The notes beneath the pieces were generated by a model. That model did no database searches, was not told the DNA's origin, and saw only the letters and a program-made list of their open reading frames with translations. Positions 1 to 6,416 of a stretch of 7,915 bases of DNA are shown piece by piece. The position numbers and the translations under genes are program-made. The DNA is from Clostridia bacterium (GTDB taxonomy: Bacteria > Bacillota > Clostridia > Oscillospirales > CAG-272), in contig JAFTXB010000066.1 of assembly GCA_017461825.1 (NCBI GenBank), forward strand, positions 1-7,915, in the 5' to 3' direction. Numbering within the stretch: the stretch's first letter is position 1; each line of letters starts with the position of its first letter.

Positions 1-1290
1 CAAAACCAACTGCCACTCCTCTGCTTGCAGTACCGACTTTATTTTTTGGATATATTCCAGTGAGCGCTGTGAAAACCGAAAGATGTAGTATTTTAATTCC
101 TCAATATATTTCTCGTAATTATTTTGCTGTTCATATAGCTTGATCAATCTCAAGGTATACTCTCGAATCAAGGTATGATTTTCAGCATCCAATCGCTTGC
201 TTTCCAAAAGCAAGCCGATTGCCACGTCAATATTTTCTTGCTCGATTGCTTCATTGATCTCGCACAGGCGAATATCGGGATAGTGACGGTAGTTCTTACG
301 AAACTCCGAAATTTCCGCTTCGGAAAAATGTAGCTTGCGCATGACGTCGGCTTTTGCTTTTACAAGCCAGACGATCCAGATTTCGTTTTTCTCATATAAG
401 CTCCCTTCCAATGCCTGTTCCAGCAAAAGCAGGGTTTCCTTTAAAAATGCTTCATCTGAAAAACCGGCGACCAAAACATCTTGCCACAGATCGTCGTTAT
501 CAAAAGATAATTTACCGTTACATTTTGTCAAAAGATCATGATAAAAATGATGCTTCTGCTCCATATCAGAGCGATCTATGATCTGCCGGAGGTATTGTTG
601 ACAATCTGAGATCAGATCATCATAGAGTCCGCCATAATCCTCATATTCCATATCGTTTACTTGATCGTATACGGCGCAGATCAGATCATATGCATCGCTT
701 AAAAAGCCTTTTTCAAGTAATGGCTCTGCTTTTTCATTCAAAAACTCAATCAATGCCGTAAAGTAATCAAACGCATCGTCCTCATCCACATATCCCATTT
801 CATAGATGCTACTGCTTTTTTGCAATTGGCGCAACTCGTTTTCCCAGCTTTTTTTCTGATGCCTTGAAACATGATCGGATGCATAAAGGATGATTTTGTC
901 CCGTAAGCCTCGATCCTCCCGCGCCTTTTCCAAAAGAAGCTTGCGTACGGTTTCCTCAGGCAATTTGTCGATAGAGGTTGCCAAAGAAGGTTGCTTTTTG
1001 GAGGCAGGTTCGGTCATCACACCTTGAGAAAACTGTTCCCAAGCGTACAAGACCGCCGTCATATGCTTGCACGCATTTCCGTCATCCGCATAAGGGCAGG
1101 TACATGAGATCGTGTCGATCTCGTTACCGATGAAGCCGATCTCCACCTCATAATCATCCGTACCCGACACAATCGCAGAGATAAAATTTGCATCACATTC
1201 CAAAATTTCTACCAGATCACGCTCGAAATAATCGCGCCCGCGAGATAGGATTTTAGAAGAAAAGAGCCTTTTCCAATGGTTGTGATTCAT
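1..1290 (-). CDS. SWIM zinc-finger protein, N-terminal 430 residues (partial)
   Basis: Reading the minus strand from the ATG at 1290 gives 430 uninterrupted codons that reach base 1 in frame, so the C-terminus lies outside the window. An AAGGAG ribosome site sits 7 bases before the ATG. Residues 63-76 show the SWIM zinc-binding pattern Cys-x-Cys-x8-Cys-x-His (C63, C65, C74, H76), preceded by a short region that should form the usual beta strands. The remainder, from about residue 100 on, is acidic, Leu/Lys/Glu rich and predicted helical, like the alpha-solenoid or TPR-like tails of bacterial SWIM proteins. SWIM domains are known to bind zinc and are thought to mediate DNA or protein contacts. 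The exact role of these stand-alone bacterial forms is not established. There is no signal peptide, so it is probably cytosolic. It follows the 104-residue gene by 43 bp and is probably co-transcribed with it. The domain call is firm, the function open. Confidence 0.85.
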   Translation of the reverse strand, partial: MNHNHWKRLFSSKILSRGRDYFERDLVEILECDANFISAIVSGTDDYEVEIGFIGNEIDTISCTCPYADDGNACKHMTAVLYAWEQFSQGVMTEPASKKQPSLATSIDKLPEETVRKLLLEKAREDRGLRDKIILYASDHVSRHQKKSWENELRQLQKSSSIYEMGYVDEDDAFDYFTALIEFLNEKAEPLLEKGFLSDAYDLICAVYDQVNDMEYEDYGGLYDDLISDCQQYLRQIIDRSDMEQKHHFYHDLLTKCNGKLSFDNDDLWQDVLVAGFSDEAFLKETLLLLEQALEGSLYEKNEIWIVWLVKAKADVMRKLHFSEAEISEFRKNYRHYPDIRLCEINEAIEQENIDVAIGLLLESKRLDAENHTLIREYTLRLIKLYEQQNNYEKYIEELKYYIFRFSQRSLEYIQKIKSVLQAEEWQLVL

Positions 1291-1333
1291 ATTGCTTCTC
1301 CTTGACATTCATAACTTATGTGTGCCTTTATGA

Positions 1334-1648
1334 TTAATTGCCCGAGAGATATAAAACCGTCTCCACCAATTCTTTACTGAATCCTTCAAGATCATTTGGT
1401 ACAATGACACCTTCTGACAAAAGCCGCATGATACACGGAATTGCGTTTCTTCTTGTTAGTTCCGTGATGACACCGGGACTTTTTCGGTCTTTTTTTATAC
1501 GTTTTTCAAGCTGCCAAAATTTTTCAGACGCGTATCCGTTGCCACTTAAAATATCAATATACTCCCGATTCAGCCTTTCCATATATGCTTCCTGCCAAAC
1601 AGGCAACTTTTTCTTAAACTCGCGCCAATCAGGTTCGGTTATATTCAT
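1334..1648 (-). CDS. Conserved small protein of unknown function, 104 aa
   Basis: The ATG at 1648 has an AAAGGAG ribosome site 8 bases upstream and lies about 60 bases downstream of an excellent promoter, so I consider the gene real. The protein is charged and helical with no signal peptide or membrane segment. It has an N-terminal W/E/K-rich segment containing a PVWQEAYMERLN stretch, a FWxLEKRIKKD segment near residues 44-54, and a hydrophobic C-terminal half. From memory, proteins of this type are common in Clostridia, often with misleading names. I know of no demonstrated function, and I assign none. It precedes the SWIM zinc-finger gene by 43 bp with no terminator visible between them, so the two probably form one transcript. 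The overlapping plus-strand frame has no ribosome site and is a shadow. Confidence 0.75.
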   Translation of the reverse strand: MNITEPDWREFKKKLPVWQEAYMERLNREYIDILSGNGYASEKFWQLEKRIKKDRKSPGVITELTRRNAIPCIMRLLSEGVIVPNDLEGFSKELVETVLYLSGN

Positions 1649-1717
1649 TTCAGCAGCTCCTTTCCATAACTTGACTTTTTATGAAATTTCAAACACATTT
1701 GACATTCATTTTATATC

Positions 1718-1745
1718 ATTATATCAAAAAAATACATTTTGTCAA
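1718..1745 (-). promoter_or_regulatory. Strong sigma-A promoter for the 104-aa/SWIM transcription unit
   Basis: On the minus strand, TTGACA (1745-1740) and TATAAT (1723-1718) both match consensus exactly, with a 16-bp spacer. The -10 is extended by TG one base upstream (TGATATAAT, 1726-1718). Flanking sequence is very AT rich. The start of transcription would fall near 1711, leaving a leader of about 60 bases before the ATG at 1648. I saw no operator palindrome over it, so expression may be constitutive. The match is seen directly; activity is inferred. Confidence 0.8.
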
Positions 1746-1969
1746 TTGTTTTCGACACTATTTTATATTTTATTTTATTTTTACAATTTGCTCTCATAGC
1801 CAAAAATGTTTTTTGAAAGCATTATTTAACTATGACAAAAATTTGCATTTTCACATTTAAAGAACAGAAAAGCTTTTCAATTTTACAATTTTTGTACATC
1901 TAAGTGCGTCAGATTAACAGAATCGGTTCGTTTTCCGAAAGTTGAAACCGCAGATTAGCCGTTTTTTAT

Positions 1970-2075
1970 AAGGCAATAGACGCCGTAAATAATTTTTGTC
2001 ATGCATCAAATGTATTCTTTACAAGGCAATATACAACGTATATAAATTATGTCATACTTTAGATGTTTTCTTTAC
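1970..2075. repeat. Two tandem copies of a 53-bp unit
   Basis: Copy 1 is 1970-2022 and copy 2 is 2023-2075, aligned without gaps. I count 42 of 53 identical positions. Both begin AAGGCAATA and end TTCTTTAC, with a shared TGTCAT in the middle. The copies are directly abutting. There is no third copy on either side within the window. No open frame with a ribosome site uses it, and it is too diverged and too few in number for a CRISPR array. It may be a fragment of an interspersed intergenic repeat. Confidence 0.75.
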
Positions 2076-2153
2076 GGTGGGATCATACGTGAGAACTTTA
2101 CATTTTCGGTTCTTGGCGACTTTTTTGATAGGGCTTCATTGCTTTTGGGGTAT

Positions 2154-2328
2154 TCGGCGACAAAATTGATAGCCCCCTGCTTTTGCGCGACTTTTTTCCA
2201 TTTTTTGTGGCTTTCACGGCGTTTTCTTCCGTTTTTATAACCAAAAAGTAGATAAAAGTGGCATTTTTTCTCAACTTTAGCCTCCCAAAAGGGCAAAAAT
2301 GACTTTATCCTATCAATTTTGTCGCCGA
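2154..2328. repeat. 19-bp perfect inverted repeat bounding a 175-bp segment, possible MITE-like element
   Basis: The left arm 2154-2172 (core CGGCGACAAAATTGATAG) is the exact reverse complement of the right arm 2310-2328. The 137 bp between them carry no gene. Related short direct repeats lie inside and just outside the left arm: GGCGAC at 2115 and 2156, GCGACTTTTTT at 2116-2126 and again at 2187-2197, and TGCTTTTG at 2140-2147 and 2178-2185. The right arm lies where metallophosphoesterase similarity has just ended, which fits an inserted or recombined repeat. No target-site duplication was recognised, so the mobile-element reading is inference. The arms could also form a long stem in RNA. 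Confidence 0.6.
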
Positions 2329-2615
2329 GAGCAGTAGGTGGGAAAAAGTATCGAGATATAATACGGCTTTCTTTCATGAATGACACGGGTAGCAAACGGT
2401 ATATCTCTTTTCCCGATCCAACAAACCGGCAGGCCCGTCATACAGTGTGTAGAGGAAGCAGAACGCAAAATACCGTTGGAATCATCGTAAAAGCATCGGT
2501 CTCCCACACTTACCCACATTACGGTTTCACAGCTGACGGGAACCATGATCTGATAAGTATTTTTGACGGCGTAAACGATCGGTGTCGTCATAAATTCGGG
2601 GGGAATTGCTTTCAT
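2313..2615 (-). pseudogene. Truncated, frameshifted 5' remnant of a metallophosphoesterase gene
   Basis: The minus-strand frame from the ATG at 2615 starts 24 bp after the GH43 stop and has a purine-rich GAAGGGAAG site upstream. Its first 60 residues resemble, as I recall them, the N-terminal beta-sandwich domain of Clostridia metallophosphoesterases (MKAIPPEF start, YQIMVPV, YDDSNGILRS). After about residue 60 the expected sequence moves to another frame, where LDREKRYTVCY can be read, then returns to the original frame at RVIHERKPYY. This is explained by a lost G in the run at 2434-2436 and an extra C in the run at 2387-2389. Similarity ends near 2355. The whole calcineurin-like catalytic domain (DxH, GDxxD, GNHD, GHxH motifs) is absent. 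The gene was probably the last of the glycan operon. The indels could also be sequencing errors, but the truncation would remain. Confidence 0.65.
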
Positions 2616-2639
2616 TTTATCACTTCCCTTCGATGCTGA

Positions 2640-3473
2640 TCAATATTCACGGAAAAAAGGTCTTTCAAAATCAGCTATATTGGGTCGGTGAAGAGAGATC
2701 ATTCTTTTGCCGTCAAGACGTTGAAACAACATCGCGTGTCCCCCATCAAAGTCAAATCGGCTTCCGCTGTGCGTCCAATTTCCTCTCAGTGAATCGCTTT
2801 CAGCTTGTAATACCAGATAACGTCCTTGATAAAAGGAAGACCACGTCATGTGAAGCCGTCCGTTCTCAAAATATAAAAACGGACCGTCTGTTACGTAGGT
2901 TCCTTCTCTTCCGTCCAATTCACTCACCTCGGGGTTGTCGGATGCGCGGAACAGCAAGAACGGTTCTCCGACTGCTTGCCGCAAATCGTTTGAAAGCGGC
3001 ATTGCCCAAATTTCTCCATTTTTGATCTGCGTCCACTCATGTGAGAAAACGATATAAGGAATCCCATCTTCAACCCAAAAGGTTCCGTCCAGGCAATCCC
3101 AATCCCGTGGGGTTATCGGTTCTTCTGTGAGAGGAACGAATTCTCCATCCGGTGTGTCACAAACGAAAATGTGCGTTGCCCTGCATTGCCCGTCAGCCTT
3201 ACAGCTACCGAACAAGTAATATTTCCCGTTATATTTATGTACCTCAGGTGCCCAAAAATCGCGATCCGCCCAAAAACCGATTTTGCCACCGTCAAAGATC
3301 GTTTTGGGCTCTTCAAAATATTCAAGGTCACGGGAACGGTACACAGAAAAAGTATTTTGGGCATCCAATGAGTGAGGCTCCAGTGCGGTCGTTCCATACA
3401 TATAATAGCATTGGTTTGCGTAATCCGTGTAAATAAACGGATCTCTGATTCTGATATTTTCTCTTTTAAGCAT
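2640..3473 (-). CDS. Glycoside hydrolase family 43 protein (arabinofuranosidase/xylosidase-like)
   Basis: The 277-residue product has the five-bladed propeller signature of GH43. Asp11 in RIRDPFI is the expected catalytic base. WAPEVHKYNGKYYLF (74-88) is the typical second-blade motif. Asp129 in LDGTFW fits the residue that tunes the general acid. The general-acid region is GREGTYVTDGPFLY (188-201), where either Glu190 or Asp196 is the candidate. His246 in GGHAM matches the central His. GH43 enzymes remove alpha-L-arabinofuranosyl or beta-xylosyl units, and some act on galactans, with inversion. The exact substrate cannot be read here. There is no signal peptide, no carbohydrate-binding module and no beta-sandwich tail, so this is a minimal cytosolic enzyme. 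An AGGAG site lies 7 bases before the ATG. It follows the glucuronidase by 18 bp, so co-translation is likely, and it precedes the broken metallophosphoesterase. Confidence 0.88.
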   Translation of the reverse strand: MLKRENIRIRDPFIYTDYANQCYYMYGTTALEPHSLDAQNTFSVYRSRDLEYFEEPKTIFDGGKIGFWADRDFWAPEVHKYNGKYYLFGSCKADGQCRATHIFVCDTPDGEFVPLTEEPITPRDWDCLDGTFWVEDGIPYIVFSHEWTQIKNGEIWAMPLSNDLRQAVGEPFLLFRASDNPEVSELDGREGTYVTDGPFLYFENGRLHMTWSSFYQGRYLVLQAESDSLRGNWTHSGSRFDFDGGHAMLFQRLDGKRMISLHRPNIADFERPFFREY

Positions 3474-3491
3474 TTTGCTCTCCTGTTTTTA

Positions 3492-5162
3492 TCAACGTTT
3501 TTTCCAACGGTCACGCAAATAAAAAGCGCCTGATTTGGGTTGACGGTCCTTTGTAAATATTCCCTTTCGATTTCCACGCACCCGAGTTAAGCCTTGCTTG
3601 GTCTTAAAATCGGCAAATGCCCACGGATGCTCTCCAATACAAAAATCAAATGCGTCAAACGCCTCTCCGCACTGTTCAAAATATTCTTTTTGAAATTCTT
3701 CGGAAAAGCTCTCCGCCGGCAGCGAATGAAGTCCTTCAACGGTATCCGCGCCGTATTCTGTCAAAATGATCGGCTTTTGGTACCGATCATGCCACCGACA
3801 CAGCTCCTCCTTCATTTGCTCGCAGATTACCGAAAGATCCCCGTGATCGTAATACCAACCGAAATAGCGGTTTATACAGATCACGTCCACATACTTGGAA
3901 ACAAGCGTTTCATCAGATTTATAAAATTCCACGATCGTGATCGGAAGTGGCCACAACTCTCTTGCATGGGCAATAACCTCTTTAAAGTATGTTTCCCCCA
4001 ATGCTTCATTGGTTGCCGCCTCATTTGCCACACTTAGCATGATAACCGACGGGTGATTCTTATCCCTCTCATACAGTTGGGTGATCAGCTCCTTGTGTAG
4101 CTTCAAGGTGTTTTCATTTGCTCCGTTTGCTCCAAAATTTTCTTCCCACCAATTCATACCAACGGCGGGAACCTCCTCAATCACCATAATCCCATATTCA
4201 TCGGCAAGGTTCATGATCTCCTCGCTGTAGGGATAATGACTGGTACGGATTGAATTCGCGTGGATCCATTTCAGCAATTCGAAATTGCGAATATTGACCG
4301 CGCTACTATTACCCTTTCCAAGTATGAAGAAATCCTCGTGCATACCAAAGCCCTTGAAATATACAGGCTTATCATTGAGCAAGAATCGATTTCCATCCAC
4401 CTCGACCTTTCGGATCCCAAACCGTTCCTCATATTGATCGCACTCCGTTTGCGCAATCAGAGTATACAAATAGGGCGATTCCGGTGACCACAGCGCAGGA
4501 TTCGGAATCATAATCTCAGAGTTTTCTGAAGTGATCACGGGCTCTCCGCTTTTGTCCAGAATTTGATACGATATTTTTTCACAGGTTGTTTTGGCATTGA
4601 TTTTGATTTTTCGGTAATCACCGTCTACTACGGTTTGAATTTCGATATCCTCAATGTGCTGTTTCGGTCTTGAATAAACCAAAACATCCCTATGAATGCC
4701 CGTATAGTTATAAAAATCATGATTGATGATCTGTTTACGCCCCTCAAGTCTTCCCGGAGGAAATGTTTCGTTGGTTAAGCGGTTGTCGATCACAACCGAT
4801 AACCGATTTTTTTCCAATAAACATTCCAACGGAAGATCGATCGGAAGATATCCGTTTATCCCCGCCCCTATTTTAACTCCGTTCAGATACACCTCACACT
4901 TGTGGCTGACAGCGCCTAAACGTAAGCGATATTCGCTCTTGCTGATATGTGGAACGGAAAATACACACTCGTAAACGATTTTTCCAACATGATTCTTGGT
5001 TTCCGTATCGGTAACGATCTCGTTCATGCTGGCGGGCACTGCCGTCAGGCGATAGTCCTGCAGTGGCGCATGCGGAAGATAGTCATCCGCCACAACGGAA
5101 AAATGCCAAAGCCCGTTTAACGACGTAACCGTCCTGTATAAGTTACTTTTTGGATATAGCAT
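3492..5162 (-). CDS. uidA: GH2 beta-glucuronidase
   Basis: The 556-residue protein aligns along its whole length with E. coli UidA (603 residues) as I remember it. It has an N-terminal sugar-binding domain to about residue 165 (LNGLWHFS, HDFYNYTGIHRDV), an immunoglobulin-like domain to about 255, and a TIM barrel beyond. Glu381 in SVANEA is the acid/base, Glu469 in LTEYG the nucleophile. Asp149 in HDFYNY matches the substrate-contacting Asp. Asn531 and Lys533 (GNRKG) form the N-x-K motif that recognises the glucuronate carboxylate, which separates true glucuronidases from galactosidases. The segment between AVG (335) and the acid/base Glu is about 11 residues shorter than in UidA, so loop 1 over the active site is shortened. 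No signal peptide, hence cytosolic. GAGGT lies 10 bases before the ATG. It is 45 bp downstream of the esterase gene. It would release terminal beta-linked glucuronic acid from imported glycans or glucuronides. Confidence 0.92.
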   Translation of the reverse strand: MLYPKSNLYRTVTSLNGLWHFSVVADDYLPHAPLQDYRLTAVPASMNEIVTDTETKNHVGKIVYECVFSVPHISKSEYRLRLGAVSHKCEVYLNGVKIGAGINGYLPIDLPLECLLEKNRLSVVIDNRLTNETFPPGRLEGRKQIINHDFYNYTGIHRDVLVYSRPKQHIEDIEIQTVVDGDYRKIKINAKTTCEKISYQILDKSGEPVITSENSEIMIPNPALWSPESPYLYTLIAQTECDQYEERFGIRKVEVDGNRFLLNDKPVYFKGFGMHEDFFILGKGNSSAVNIRNFELLKWIHANSIRTSHYPYSEEIMNLADEYGIMVIEEVPAVGMNWWEENFGANGANENTLKLHKELITQLYERDKNHPSVIMLSVANEAATNEALGETYFKEVIAHARELWPLPITIVEFYKSDETLVSKYVDVICINRYFGWYYDHGDLSVICEQMKEELCRWHDRYQKPIILTEYGADTVEGLHSLPAESFSEEFQKEYFEQCGEAFDAFDFCIGEHPWAFADFKTKQGLTRVRGNRKGIFTKDRQPKSGAFYLRDRWKKR

Positions 5163-5207
5163 ACTGTGCTGACCTCGCTGATGTTTTGTAAAAAGGCTAC
5201 GGTCCGT

Positions 5208-6416
5208 TTAGGTAAACAGACCTTTTTCATTGACAAAGGATACCAAAATTCGAGATGCGATCAAGTGTCCATCCTCCGTCGGATGTCCGTTTCCTCCCTG
5301 TAGATCTCTGTTGAGCTTACACATATAAAGCCCGTTTTGCTCACCGCCAAGCTCTTCTATAACGGCTCTCACCCATGGCTCCACGTTGTTATCCCTCATC
5401 ATGTTGTATGTCCAAACGATATTGACATCGCCGTATTGCTCGCGGATAAATGCAATCAAGGACCTTACCCCTGCTTTGAACACCATTTCGGATGACCCCT
5501 TCATTTGATCGTTCGTTCCGAGATTGATGACAACCAGATCGGGCTTTCTTGAAAAACCGTACGCAGTTCCGCGGTCACGGTAATAAGATGCTTTGGGATA
5601 AAAATCATCCTCCGAAAAAGTAGTAAACCCTTTATCGATTCCAATACCGCTACATCCGACGATCGAGCAATCAGCTCCCAAGGTTTCCGCCGTAAGATAG
5701 GCAAACCCCAATGTGCCGTCTTCGTAAAGAGCGGTTCCCTGCTCTTTTTCGCCGTTAAGACATAAAATTCCATGTCCGCAAACAATGCTGTCACCGATAA
5801 TTTCTACGTATTTCTTACAGTCCCTCGGAGGATCGGACATATCCCCGACGAAACGCAAAGAATTCAAAACGCATAATGAAAACTGTGCTTCTGTCTGTTT
5901 TAATACACGAATCGTATGAACTCTCTGATCCGAAAAGCTCGCAAGAATCAGATCAGTCTGTCTTGCGGGAGCGAATAAGCGCTCCTCCATGCGCACGCCA
6001 TCCACCCATACCGTAAAAAAGGTATCTTTCGTGGGAGTAACCGTAAGAGCAACCTCGCCTTCCGCTTGAAGAGAAAACTCTATTCCCGATGCAGTAAAAT
6101 CACATGCAATTCCGCCCTGTAAAAACTCTGTCCTGCCGTGTATCTTAAGCTTTTCAACAATGTCATTCAACATATAGGTTGTTGGCTTTACCGGCTGCAT
6201 TGTTCCGTCAATCGGTGCATCTGCGTTATCCGTAACATCATCCGCTGTGGATTCCTCCAAAAGGACGCTATCCGAATCAACAACATTATTGACCTGATTG
6301 TTGCATGAAACAAAAAGTACACACAAAATCAGTCCCACAAAAAGAATTGAGATAAAAGCAGTTGCATGATTTGGATATGCATCACATTTTTCGCATTGTT
6401 GCCTGTAAAATTGCAT
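5208..6416 (-). CDS. Membrane-anchored SGNH acetylesterase, carbohydrate esterase family 2-like
   Basis: 402 residues. After a polar N-terminus of about 18 residues comes a hydrophobic segment (19-37) ending at Cys38 in FVSC, a plausible but imperfect lipobox, so the protein is a lipoprotein or signal-anchored. A low-complexity acidic linker follows (about 40-75), then a beta-sandwich domain (about 90-192), then an SGNH hydrolase domain from about 203. Ser210 in IIGDSIVCGHG is the nucleophile. LGTND (299-303) is block III. His378 in GNGHPTEDGH is the likely catalytic His. This order, jelly-roll then SGNH, is that of CE2 enzymes, which deacetylate xylans, mannans and other sugars. The position three before His378 is Gly375, not the Asp of a standard SGNH triad. 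The ATG overlaps the solute-binding gene stop (TAATG, 6418-6414) and has no clear ribosome site, so translation is probably coupled. It acts outside the membrane, probably before uptake. Confidence 0.85.
   Translation of the reverse strand: MQFYRQQCEKCDAYPNHATAFISILFVGLILCVLFVSCNNQVNNVVDSDSVLLEESTADDVTDNADAPIDGTMQPVKPTTYMLNDIVEKLKIHGRTEFLQGGIACDFTASGIEFSLQAEGEVALTVTPTKDTFFTVWVDGVRMEERLFAPARQTDLILASFSDQRVHTIRVLKQTEAQFSLCVLNSLRFVGDMSDPPRDCKKYVEIIGDSIVCGHGILCLNGEKEQGTALYEDGTLGFAYLTAETLGADCSIVGCSGIGIDKGFTTFSEDDFYPKASYYRDRGTAYGFSRKPDLVVINLGTNDQMKGSSEMVFKAGVRSLIAFIREQYGDVNIVWTYNMMRDNNVEPWVRAVIEELGGEQNGLYMCKLNRDLQGGNGHPTEDGHLIASRILVSFVNEKGLFT

Larger units (their letters stand above)
1649..2312. other. 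Gene-free interval of about 660 bp containing repeats and one promoter
   Basis: This is the only stretch over 300 bases without a supportable gene. From 1649 to about 1900 it is very AT rich and holds the minus-strand promoter of the 104-aa gene, plus a 12-bp perfect palindrome (GAAAAGCTTTTC, 1867-1878) of unknown meaning. From 1970 to 2075 there are two tandem copies of a 53-bp unit. From about 2115 to 2328 there are GGCGAC-type direct repeats and a long perfect inverted repeat. Open frames crossing it on both strands lack ribosome sites and recognisable domains. I found no convincing intrinsic terminator for the glycan operon, no tRNA and no transposase. Confidence 0.6.

Noticed and set aside
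1338..1799. 153-codon plus-strand open frame opposite the 104-aa gene
   Set aside because: It lacks a ribosome site, extends through the AT-rich promoter region and has no domain features. It is the antisense shadow of the 104-aa gene.
1867..1878. 12-bp palindrome GAAAAGCTTTTC as an operator
   Set aside because: It lies more than 100 bp upstream of the only promoter, is a single copy, and is simple AT-rich sequence, so no regulator can be argued.
1970..2075. Possible CRISPR array
   Set aside because: There are only two abutting 53-bp copies with no spacers between them, and no cas genes nearby.
2281..2300. Possible intrinsic terminator (CCC/GGG hairpin near AAAAT runs)
   Set aside because: The stem is only about three to four pairs and is not followed by a clean T run on the minus strand.
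2072..2395. 107-codon minus-strand open frame across the repeats
   Set aside because: It has no clear ribosome site, overlaps the metallophosphoesterase remnant in another frame and is built from the repeat units. Its Lys/Arg richness reflects runs of A. I treat it as repeat sequence, though a conserved repeat-encoded peptide cannot be excluded.
2319..3025. Plus-strand open frames of 106 and 139 codons opposite the GH43 and metallophosphoesterase genes
   Set aside because: They are antisense to recognised coding sequence, show no domains and have no promoter or ribosome site.
5163..5207. Separate promoter between the esterase and glucuronidase genes
   Set aside because: The 45-bp gap has a ribosome site but no -35/-10 pair, so the genes are best read as one transcript.
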